From Nanobdellota archaeon (lineage in GTDB: Bacteria; Patescibacteriota; Minisyncoccia; UBA6257; GWB1-50-10), in assembly GCA_030695805.1 (NCBI GenBank), contig JAUYPG010000082.1:1-7892 (forward strand): a stretch of DNA of 7,892 nt, read 5' to 3'. Position numbers and translations under genes: made by a program. The notes beneath the pieces were generated by a model that was not told the origin of the DNA, did no database searches, and saw nothing but the letters and a program-made list of their open reading frames with translations. This document shows, piece after piece, positions 1-4,789 of this stretch. Within the stretch, counting starts at the first letter, position 1; each line of letters starts with the position of its first letter.

Positions 1-162
1 TTCTTTGTTGTTGTTTTGAATTTGCCGGAGCGCTTCACCGGGAGTATTTGCCCACCCTTCGGGGTCTTGGGCGCGCGCGCGCGACGGAAATATGAATATG
101 CTTTGCAGGATGAAAAGTATTCCGAAAAACAACATAAAAAATTTAGCAAAACAATGGTTCAT
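1..162 (-). CDS. Secreted or membrane-anchored protein, N-terminal part only
   Basis: An open frame of 54 codons begins with ATG at 162 and runs off the window. Residues 8-25 are strongly hydrophobic (FFMLFFGILFILQSIFIF). They are followed by P-S-R-A-R-A, then Q-D-P, which reads as a signal peptide with a signal peptidase I site (A-R-A) after residue 31. The mature part seen (DPEGWANTPGEALRQIQ) is hydrophilic. The start lies only three bases after the stop of the 166-963 gene and has no Shine-Dalgarno sequence, so translation is probably coupled to that gene. The A-R-A-R-A stretch is encoded by an alternating GC run at 71-83. I do not recognise the family; the product is probably exported. 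Confidence 0.72.
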   Translation of the reverse strand, partial: MNHCFAKFFMLFFGILFILQSIFIFPSRARAQDPEGWANTPGEALRQIQNNNKE

Positions 163-165
163 AAA

Positions 166-963
166 TTAGGGAGAACTTGATAAGGCGGCCATAAGCGCGA
201 CAACGCGCGTCTCTTTCTCGATTGCTTCAGAGAGCGCGTTTAGGGCAAGCAACCGTTTTAAGGGATCGTTTTGGTCAAGGAGCGCGTTGCCGATAAGAGC
301 CCTTCGGTTCCAGATGTTCAGAAGTTCAAGGTGGAGAGGAAGCGCGTCATCCGGGACCTGGAGCTTGAGGAGGTCCGATACCTGCGCCTCTGCGGCGCGC
401 ACATGAGCGCGGAGTGAAGAGGGCTTGGACTCAAGGAGCGCCTCATACGCGGCGGTAAGGTATGGCGGGAGCTGATTTCCCAGATTGCGCGAAGATATGC
501 GTTCGTACGCTTCCGCGTACTCTTTGACGCGCTCTGGAGTGGAGGAAACGATCCTTGCGTCCGCGGACGTGAAAAGCGGAATAGAAAGAACATCCTCCGA
601 AACCTCATTAGAAAGAAGCTCCGCGAGAAATTCATCCGGAGGAGTCGTGATTTCCGAAGGGGAGATGGCGGTCTTCCCTTTTTTGTCCTGATTCAGGCGA
701 AAGACCTCCTCCTGGTATTTTTGAATAATTTTTTCAGTCACGTTTTCTTCGGAGACCGGTTCGGAAACACGGCCCTTCAGAAGCGCCGTGAGCGTGCGGT
801 CAGATTTTTGGAGAGACGGCGAAAGTTCGAGAACTGCTGTTTGTTTGGGACTGCCCCGCATCAGCCGGAAAGCAAAAAGCGCGCTCGCGAAAATGAGAAA
901 GAAAGCAACGAGACGGCGTCGTTTTTGATTCGCCGACTGGCGAATGGGAATATACTTCTCCAT
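166..963 (-). CDS. Membrane-anchored hypothetical protein, 265 residues
   Basis: The protein starts MEKYIPIRQS and has a basic cytoplasmic stretch (QKRRR, residues 15-19), then one hydrophobic segment (about 20-34, LVAFFLIFASALFAF). About 230 hydrophilic, helix-rich residues follow, rich in Leu, Glu and Ala, with no cysteine. This suits a single-pass protein with its bulk outside the membrane. I chose ATG at 963 over an in-frame ATG at 999 because a promoter-like pair (TTGAGA, 16 bases, TAAAAT) lies directly upstream of 963 and would exclude the longer start. The gene appears to be first in an operon with the secreted protein at 1-162. The C-terminal helices, with N-D-P-L-K-R-L-L near the end, resemble lineage-restricted patescibacterial proteins as I remember them, but I assign no function. 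Confidence 0.75.
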   Translation of the reverse strand: MEKYIPIRQSANQKRRRLVAFFLIFASALFAFRLMRGSPKQTAVLELSPSLQKSDRTLTALLKGRVSEPVSEENVTEKIIQKYQEEVFRLNQDKKGKTAISPSEITTPPDEFLAELLSNEVSEDVLSIPLFTSADARIVSSTPERVKEYAEAYERISSRNLGNQLPPYLTAAYEALLESKPSSLRAHVRAAEAQVSDLLKLQVPDDALPLHLELLNIWNRRALIGNALLDQNDPLKRLLALNALSEAIEKETRVVALMAALSSSP

Positions 964-971
964 CAATACTA

Positions 972-999
972 ATTTTACAACATTTAGAGCGCATCTCAA
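972..999 (-). promoter_or_regulatory. Sigma70-type promoter of the 166-963 operon
   Basis: On the minus strand, TTGAGA (999-994) and TAAAAT (977-972) are separated by 16 bases. The -10 ends eight bases before ATG at 963, so the leader would be only a base or two. The -35 hexamer lies inside the left arm of a hairpin repeat (995-1028), so a repeat appears to have contributed promoter sequence. This is inferred from consensus match only. Confidence 0.45.
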
Positions 1000-1028
1000 A
1001 ATATATTTCGGGCGGAAGATATTTTGAG
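995..1028. repeat. 10-bp inverted repeat, hairpin
   Basis: CTCAAAATAT (995-1004) is exactly complementary to ATATTTTGAG (1019-1028), with a 14-base spacer that can add a short TTC/GAA stem. It abuts the larger inverted-repeat element at 1029-1150. It shares the TTTTGAG motif that occurs on both sides of that element. It may act as a 3' structure for ksgA transcripts, though no clear U-tract follows it. Confidence 0.6.
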
Positions 1029-1157
1029 CCTTGAATTACGAAACTAAATTATTGCCTGAGCTTGTCGAAGGCATACCTACAGAATAAAGCCAAAATGTTA
1101 CCCTTCGACAGGCTCAGGGGATAACATTTCGGTAGTTTCGTAATTCAAGGTTTTGAG
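1022..1157. mobile_element. MITE-like palindromic element with 17-bp terminal inverted repeats and 7-bp flanking direct repeats
   Basis: The ends CCTTGAATTACGAAACT (1029-1045) and its exact complement (1134-1150) enclose a 122-bp unit. The 7-mer TTTTGAG occurs immediately outside both ends (1022-1028, 1151-1157), as a target-site duplication would. Inside are two copies, in opposite orientation, of a REP-like core: CCTGAGCTTGTCGAAGG at 1055-1071 and CCTTCGACAGGCTCAGG at 1102-1118, with one mismatch between them once oriented. The second copy sits in its own hairpin closed by AAATGTTA (1093-1100) and TAACATTT (1122-1129). There is no coding capacity, so if it is mobile it must be moved in trans. 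The direct repeat could be coincidental, since TTTTGAG also occurs inverted at 995-1001. Confidence 0.6.
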
Positions 1158-1951
1158 ATGAGCTCTAGCAACTTTGTAATGAGTTCAACGCTTAAAATCT
1201 GTGGACGAGAGCGCGCGTCGAGTCCGAGCGCGCGCAGCATAGGTAAAAGCTCTTCTTTGGGGCGATGAAGTCCGTCCGATAGGTTATTCAAAATCGTCTT
1301 CCTCGGCTGTTTGAATAAAATTTTAATAAGCTTGTAGTACCCATCTCGTTGTTGTTCTGTCAACTTACAACTTACAACTTTCAACCTAATAACTGCGGAA
1401 TCCACCTTAGGGCGCGGGTAAAATTCCTTGCAAGAAACCTCGAACAACATCTCCGCATCTGCCCATATCTGCACGCTCGCGGCAAGCAAATTCATCTTCG
1501 GGGGCTTCGCGGAAACGCGCTCCGCAACCTCTTTTTGAATCATAAGAACCGTGGTCTCGGGCTTGTGTTCAAGTTCTCCGATAATTCGAAAGAGCTTGCC
1601 GGTAATGTAAAAGGGAATGTTTCCAACGAGCTTGTAACGAGGAATCAAGAATGAGGAATCATGAATCAAGGACGGAAGAACTTCGAGCGCGTCGCCTGTA
1701 ATAATTTCAAGTCCTTGATCCTTAATCCTTAATCTTAATTCTTCGGCGAGCTTCTCATCTTTCTCAATCGCGACAATTCGAAGGTCATTAACTTTCAACT
1801 TACAACTTTCAACTAAAACACGAGTAAGCGCTCCCCTCCCCGGCCCAATTTCAATAACAGTGTCATCGGATTGAAGAGAAAGCGCGTCCGCGACGCGCCG
1901 TAAAATATCCGGATTGCGGAGAAAATGTTGTCCGAGTTTTTTATGTGCCAT
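1145..1951 (-). CDS. ksgA: 16S rRNA dimethyladenosine transferase KsgA/RsmA
   Basis: KsgA uses S-adenosylmethionine to dimethylate two adjacent adenines in the 3'-terminal helix of 16S rRNA, a late step in small-subunit maturation. The 268-residue product has the family signatures: KKLGQHFL near the start, the SAM-binding motif I EIGPGRGALT (34-43), acidic E63 after the second strand, motif IV NIPFYIT (111-117, usually NLPY), FYPRPKVDSAVIRL (177-190) and FKQPRKTILNNL (213-224). Length is normal for the family. ATG at 1951 is chosen because MAHKKLGQ fits the family N-terminus; an in-frame GTG at 1975 would add eight residues. Four surface-loop segments are encoded by tandem heptamer arrays, which is unusual. 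The final proline codon and stop lie in the terminal repeat of the 1029-1150 element. A long hairpin covers the start codon. Confidence 0.95.
   Translation of the reverse strand: MAHKKLGQHFLRNPDILRRVADALSLQSDDTVIEIGPGRGALTRVLVESCKLKVNDLRIVAIEKDEKLAEELRLRIKDQGLEIITGDALEVLPSLIHDSSFLIPRYKLVGNIPFYITGKLFRIIGELEHKPETTVLMIQKEVAERVSAKPPKMNLLAASVQIWADAEMLFEVSCKEFYPRPKVDSAVIRLKVVSCKLTEQQRDGYYKLIKILFKQPRKTILNNLSDGLHRPKEELLPMLRALGLDARSRPQILSVELITKLLELISKP
1361..1385. repeat. Heptamer tandem array A inside ksgA
   Basis: On the plus strand the units AACTTAC, AACTTAC, AACTTTC repeat with period 7. On the coding strand they encode about residues 189-197 (RLKVVSCKL), just after the conserved PKVDSAVIRL, where the family has a variable loop. 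The unit is the same as in array D. Confidence 0.75.
1642..1669. repeat. Heptamer tandem array B inside ksgA
   Basis: Plus-strand units GAATCAA, GAATGAG, GAATCAT, GAATCAA form four period-7 copies. They encode about residues 95-104 (LIHDSSFLIP), a variable stretch between the acidic strand-4 region (GDA) and the NIPF motif. The sequence ATCAAGGAC at its end is exactly complementary to GTCCTTGAT at the edge of array C, so the two arrays are inverted relatives. Confidence 0.72.
1713..1740. repeat. Heptamer tandem array C inside ksgA
   Basis: Plus-strand units CCTTGAT, CCTTAAT, CCTTAAT and a slightly degenerate CTTAATT repeat with period 7. On the coding strand the unit is ATTAAGG/ATCAAGG. It encodes about residues 71-80 (ELRLRIKDQG), a helix-to-loop region of the methyltransferase fold. 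Confidence 0.72.
1790..1814. repeat. Heptamer tandem array D inside ksgA
   Basis: Plus-strand units AACTTTC, AACTTAC, AACTTTC, AACT repeat with period 7. They encode about residues 46-54 (LVESCKLKV), directly after motif I. The same unit appears in array A, some 400 bases away in the same gene; the shared coding product is SCKL in both places. Confidence 0.75.
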
Positions 1952-2008
1952 GATTGTTGAAATATTCGAGTCCACGAATGTGGCGAAAAATATTTCACCA
2001 CAATCATG
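1949..2008. promoter_or_regulatory. Long hairpin sequestering the ksgA start codon
   Basis: CATGATTGT (1949-1957) pairs exactly with 2000-2008. TGAAATATT (1958-1966) pairs exactly with 1989-1997 across a two-base bulge. CG (1967-1968) then pairs with 1984-1985, and a CCAC/GTGG stem (1972-1975 with 1980-1983) closes the top. That gives about 24 base pairs, and the ksgA ATG (1951-1949) lies in the base of the stem. A competing local hairpin, GTGGTGAA with TTCGCCAC on the minus strand (2001-1980), uses the same bases and would free the start codon. The structure is seen in sequence; a regulatory role is inferred. Confidence 0.5.
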
Positions 2009-2012
2009 AGCA

Positions 2013-2043
2013 TCCAGCGATCATGCTATGCATGAGAGCTGGA
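2013..2043. repeat. Intergenic hairpin with symmetric internal loop
   Basis: TCCAGC (2013-2018) pairs with GCTGGA (2038-2043) and TCATGC (2021-2026) pairs with GCATGA (2030-2035). A GA/GA internal loop separates the stems and TAT forms the terminal loop. On the plus strand the internal loop could form tandem sheared G-A pairs; on the minus strand it is TC/TC. No U-tract follows on either strand, so it is not an obvious terminator. Confidence 0.55.
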
Positions 2044-2050
2044 ATCCTAA

Positions 2051-2105
2051 TCGCGACGCGAAATGTTCGTGTTGTTCGCGTGTCATTCGCGTCATTCGTG
2101 TTGGT
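2051..2105. repeat. Short imperfect tandem repeats between ksgA and the 2107-2742 gene
   Basis: The stretch is built from TTCGTGTTG, TTCGCGTGTCA, TTCGCGTCA and TTCGTGTTGG units, including GTCATTCG twice (2082-2089 and 2091-2098). CGCGAA (2057-2062) can also pair with TTCGCG (2075-2080). I find no credible coding frame. It is probably part of the same intergenic repeat cluster as the neighbouring hairpins. Confidence 0.5.
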
Positions 2106-2106
2106 T

Positions 2107-2742
2107 CTAAAAAAGATTTTTCACAAACTGAATGCCTTTCTGGATGAGGTTGCCGCCGGGGATAACATCAAGCGGGCTCGGAATCGGAATCGGGCCAAGG
2201 GAGCGGGCGTTCGTGCCCATCTTGTAAATTAAATTTGTGACAGGACAATCCGCGAGTGAAACACTGCAGAGGGTTCCGAGGATTTTGTCGGCCTCTGGAA
2301 TGAAAGAACAGATTTTTTTCACGCCCGGAACATTGCTCACCTTCCCGCAGATATCGCATACGTTTATGGTATTTCCAAGAACCCAGGTGCCGGGCGCCGT
2401 GTATCCGCCCCTCTCGTAGATAGTGGTAAGCCCGGGGATAAGGAACCCATTCACCCGCAAAACACCGACTTTCTCGCTGGAAAGCCCCTCGAGCTCAAGC
2501 GACTCAATGGTCGCCCAGACCGTGCCCGCGGTAGCGGCGGCAATAGGCGTCGAGATTAAAGTAAGGCACGAACTTGGAAACGAATGGCTTTTGACCTTTC
2601 CGCCGAACGGAGTAAAAATACTGATGGCGCGGGCCGCTCGCGGCGAAGGCAGGAGCGCGAGGACAAGAAGAGGAACGAAAAACACAAGGGCAAGGCCCAT
2701 AAGGACCCTCTCCCGAGCATTGTGTTTGAAAAAAGAAACCAT
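2107..2742 (-). CDS. Secreted or membrane-anchored cysteine-containing protein, 211 residues
   Basis: The product begins MVSFFKHNARERV, followed by a hydrophobic segment (about 14-31, VLMGLALVFFVPLLVLAL). A possible signal peptidase site lies at A-R-A (37-39), so it is either exported or N-terminally anchored. The rest has PFGGKV (45-50), six cysteines (59, 129, 132, 145, 159, 166; C-D-I-C is one pair) and APGTWVLG (116-123). This FGGKV...WVLG layout resembles small exported proteins I associate with Patescibacteria, but I know of no assigned function. ATG at 2742 is preferred over the longer frame to 2883, because an extended -10 box lies six bases upstream of it. The gene is divergent from 2848-3210. 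The cysteines may form disulfides outside the cell. Confidence 0.75.
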   Translation of the reverse strand: MVSFFKHNARERVLMGLALVFFVPLLVLALLPSPRAARAISIFTPFGGKVKSHSFPSSCLTLISTPIAAATAGTVWATIESLELEGLSSEKVGVLRVNGFLIPGLTTIYERGGYTAPGTWVLGNTINVCDICGKVSNVPGVKKICSFIPEADKILGTLCSVSLADCPVTNLIYKMGTNARSLGPIPIPSPLDVIPGGNLIQKGIQFVKNLF

Positions 2743-2748
2743 GCCCGC

Positions 2749-2757
2749 ATTATACCA
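2749..2757 (-). promoter_or_regulatory. Extended -10 promoter for a leaderless transcript
   Basis: The minus strand reads TGGTATAAT (2757-2749), a perfect extended -10 (TGnTATAAT). Six bases (GCGGGC) separate it from ATG at 2742. Transcription normally starts about seven bases after the -10, so the first transcribed base would be the A of the start codon. No good -35 is visible, as is usual for extended -10 promoters. Confidence 0.65.
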
Positions 2758-2771
2758 CCAAACCTTAATAT

Positions 2772-2798
2772 AATATGGGTGTTGAACACCCTTATATT
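2772..2798. promoter_or_regulatory. Palindrome between divergent promoters, possible operator
   Basis: GGGTGTTGAACACCC (2777-2791) is a 7+7 perfect palindrome around one central base. It is extended by AATAT (2772-2776) and ATATT (2794-2798) with a two-base offset. It is centred about 42 bases upstream of the predicted minus-strand start and about 57 upstream of the predicted plus-strand start. It could bind a dimeric regulator of both genes, or be a dispersed palindromic repeat. Confidence 0.45.
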
Positions 2799-2805
2799 GA
2801 GAAAT

Positions 2806-2834
2806 TTGAAAAATCGCATGAAAAATGCTAAGAT
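2806..2834 (+). promoter_or_regulatory. Sigma70-type promoter for the 2848-3210 gene
   Basis: TTGAAA (2806-2811) and TAAGAT (2829-2834) are 17 bases apart, and TGC immediately before the -10 makes it an extended -10 as well. The predicted start near 2841 leaves a leader of about seven bases before ATG at 2848, too short for a Shine-Dalgarno sequence. Confidence 0.6.
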
Positions 2835-2847
2835 AATCACTATATAT

Positions 2848-3210
2848 ATGGTAGGGAAACTTTGGACGAAGGCAAGAAAACACCTCTCCTCGGCTTACGC
2901 GTGGTCACTCTTTTTTGTGGCGTTTCTGGGCCTCTTGGGGGGGGCGCTCACTGGCGGGGCAACTGACACGGGCACGAGAGAAAACACTCCCTTTTCTTTT
3001 GGGGGACTCGTAAGCGAAGAAGGAATTTTGAATATGGAAGAAGGGGCGCTTCGGGCAGAGGGAGGCGCGGAGGATTCTTTCTTCGGTGACATTCCCGCGC
3101 AAAACGCGGAAGACGGCGCCTTGCGCGAGGTGTCAGGCCCGGTAAAGAACATACTTGCGGAGAGAAGCGGCAAGGTAAACGAGAAAGTAGTCCGCCGGTT
3201 GGCGGAGTAG
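2848..3210 (+). CDS. Small membrane-anchored hypothetical protein, 120 residues
   Basis: The product starts MVGKLWTKARKH (basic), then has one hydrophobic segment (about 17-36, AWSLFFVAFLGLLGGALTGG), then an acidic, Glu/Gly/Ala-rich tail. This fits a single-pass protein or an uncleaved signal anchor with its tail outside. The start at 2848 follows from the promoter at 2806-2834; an upstream in-frame ATG at 2818 would lie before the transcription start. An eight-G run at 2937-2944 sits in the codons for the membrane segment. The last residues (VRRLAE) are encoded by a palindrome (3191-3206) that runs into the stop codon, and a strong terminator follows at once. It is the only plus-strand gene in the window. 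I do not recognise a family. Confidence 0.62.
   Translation: MVGKLWTKARKHLSSAYAWSLFFVAFLGLLGGALTGGATDTGTRENTPFSFGGLVSEEGILNMEEGALRAEGGAEDSFFGDIPAQNAEDGALREVSGPVKNILAERSGKVNEKVVRRLAE
3191..3206. repeat. Short GC-rich palindrome at the 3' end of the 2848-3210 gene
   Basis: TCCGCC (3191-3196) and GGCGGA (3201-3206) flank GGTT, giving a six-base-pair GC stem. It lies inside the coding sequence just before the stop codon and five bases before the main terminator. It may be a dispersed palindromic repeat captured as the C-terminal codons. Confidence 0.5.
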
Positions 3211-3238
3211 AAAATATCCCGCTGTGGCGGGATATTTT
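3211..3238. terminator. Bidirectional intrinsic terminator between convergent genes
   Basis: AAAATATCCCGC (3211-3222) pairs perfectly with GCGGGATATTTT (3227-3238) around a TGTG loop. The GC core is flanked by A-runs and T-runs, so either strand gives a stem ending in U residues. It sits exactly between the stop of the plus-strand gene (3210) and the stop of comM (3239), and should terminate both. Confidence 0.88.
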
Positions 3239-4789
3239 CTAAATTCTAGATTCTTTCAGTCGGTATTGGAATGCCTCCCCCAGATGGTCCGCGCTCACCT
3301 CGTCCGATGCGTCAAGGTCCGCAATGGTGCGGGCTATTTTTAAAATTCGGTAGTACCCACGCGTGGATATGAAGGAGCCCTTCAGCATCCGCCGGAGAAG
3401 CTCTTCCGCCGAAGAGTGGAGTTTGGCGAATCGCTCCGTGGCGTTGGAGCTCATCTCCGCGTTCGCGCGGAATGCGAGCCCGGCGGCCCCAAATCGATCG
3501 CTCTGCCGTTTGCGGGCCCGGGAGACGGCTTCGCGGAATATCTCGTCTTCATTCGCTCCGGTCTTGTCGGAATGAGCATCTCGTAATTCTTCAAGCGGCG
3601 TGCGGGGAACTTCGATCTGGATGTCAATCCGATCAAGGAGCGGACCGGATATCTTTTTCTGGTATCGGAAGACCTCGCGCGCCGTGCATTGGCACGCCTG
3701 CGAGACGTCGCCGAAATATCCGCATGGGCAGGGATTCATGGCAAGAATGAGCATGAAGCGTGCGGGAAAGGAGAGGGTTCCCTTTACTCGGGAGACATGG
3801 ACCTCCCCGGCCTCAAGCGGCTGGCGGAGCGCTTCGAGCGCGTCCCGCCGAAACTCCGGGGCCTCATCAAGAAAAAGAACTCCGCGGTGCGCCAAGCTGA
3901 TTTCGCCTGGCCGCGGGTCCGTCCCTCCTCCGATGAGCGCGGCAAATGACGCGCTGTGATGAGGATTTCGGAAAGGTCGGCATGTCCAGATCGGATTCTT
4001 GCCGAGAAGCCCAACGCTGCTATAGATACGGGTGATCTCGATGCCTTCTTCCAGGTCTGGAGGCGGAAGAAGAGATGAAAGGGTTTGTGCAAGCATGGTC
4101 TTCCCGGTCCCCGGAGGTCCAGAGAGGAAAAGATGATGTCCTCCCGAGGCCGCGACAAGAAGCGCGCGTTTCGCGGCGCGAAGCCCCCGCACATGAGAAA
4201 GCGGATGGGCCGACGGAGAAAATGAAGGGGAAAAAGAAGTCCGTGGCTGGGGAGCGATTGCCTCCCTTCCCTCAAGGTGCGCGATAAGTTCCGAAAGGGA
4301 TGATACCGGAAAGACGCGCAACTCGGGAAGAAGCGCGGCCTCGGAAGCGTTTTCTTGGGGCACGTATAAAGTGGAGATTTTTTCTTCGCGCGCGAGGAGA
4401 GCGACGTTCAGAACTCCGGGCACCGGTCGTAGAGCGCCGTCCAGAGAGAGTTCTCCGAGGAAGATGCTGTCTTCAAGGGGGAAGGAAGAGAGCTGCTCGC
4501 TCGCGAGAAGGTAGGCGAGAGCAATGGGGAGATCAAAGCGGGAACCGCTCTTTTTTACGTCCGCGGGAGCGAGGTTTACCGTGATGCGGTGATTGTCGCG
4601 CGAGGGAGGGCGGGCTCCGCAGTGCTTGAGGGCCGAGCTCACGCGCTCCTTGGCTTCTGATACGGCCTTGTCCGCGAGCCCAACAATCTGAAACGAATGA
4701 AGGCCGACTCCGAGGTCTGCCTCCACCCGCACAAGATGCGCGGAAATGCCGTGCGTGTCCGCGGAAAGAAGTTTCGGAACGGACCTCAT
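3239..4789 (-). CDS. comM: ComM/YifB-family AAA+ ATPase (Mg-chelatase-like)
   Basis: ComM proteins are hexameric helicases that promote branch migration when imported single-stranded DNA is integrated during natural transformation. The 516-residue product has the full architecture. The N-terminal Lon-S16-like domain (about 20-175) contains FQIVGLADKAV, RITVNLAPADVKKSGSRFDL and GELSLDGALRPVPGVL. The AAA+ core has Walker A GPPGTGKT (224-231), Walker B VLFLDEA (304-310), the cysteine-rich NPCPCGYFGD (352-361) with C366 and C368, and the arginine-finger region SGPLLDRID (381-389). The C-terminal helical domain contains STRGYYRILKIARTIADL. Its ATG overlaps the TGA of the upstream 71-residue gene (ATGA), so the two are translationally coupled, and the terminator at 3211-3238 ends the operon. 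Length and motifs are normal. A role in DNA uptake here is inferred from the family. Confidence 0.95.
   Translation of the reverse strand: MRSVPKLLSADTHGISAHLVRVEADLGVGLHSFQIVGLADKAVSEAKERVSSALKHCGARPPSRDNHRITVNLAPADVKKSGSRFDLPIALAYLLASEQLSSFPLEDSIFLGELSLDGALRPVPGVLNVALLAREEKISTLYVPQENASEAALLPELRVFPVSSLSELIAHLEGREAIAPQPRTSFSPSFSPSAHPLSHVRGLRAAKRALLVAASGGHHLFLSGPPGTGKTMLAQTLSSLLPPPDLEEGIEITRIYSSVGLLGKNPIWTCRPFRNPHHSASFAALIGGGTDPRPGEISLAHRGVLFLDEAPEFRRDALEALRQPLEAGEVHVSRVKGTLSFPARFMLILAMNPCPCGYFGDVSQACQCTAREVFRYQKKISGPLLDRIDIQIEVPRTPLEELRDAHSDKTGANEDEIFREAVSRARKRQSDRFGAAGLAFRANAEMSSNATERFAKLHSSAEELLRRMLKGSFISTRGYYRILKIARTIADLDASDEVSADHLGEAFQYRLKESRI

Noticed and set aside
1361..1814. The heptamer arrays as a CRISPR array
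   Set aside because: Units are only seven bases, directly tandem without spacers, in two families and two orientations, and lie inside a conserved gene.
1952..1975. GTG at 1975 as the ksgA start
   Set aside because: It adds eight residues not expected for the family, while ATG at 1951 gives the normal MAHKKLGQ N-terminus. It cannot be excluded.
2584..2847. N-terminal extension of the 2848-3210 protein to ATG at 2584 or 2818
   Set aside because: Both starts lie upstream of the predicted transcription start; the longer one also runs antisense to the divergent gene.
2743..2883. N-terminal extension of the 2107-2742 protein to a start at 2883
   Set aside because: The extension crosses the extended -10 box and palindrome and would overlap the divergent promoter and gene.
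3472..4584. Several long plus-strand open frames opposite comM
   Set aside because: They overlap a fully conserved comM on the other strand, have no recognisable motifs or promoter, and are arginine-rich in the way antisense frames of GC-rich genes are.
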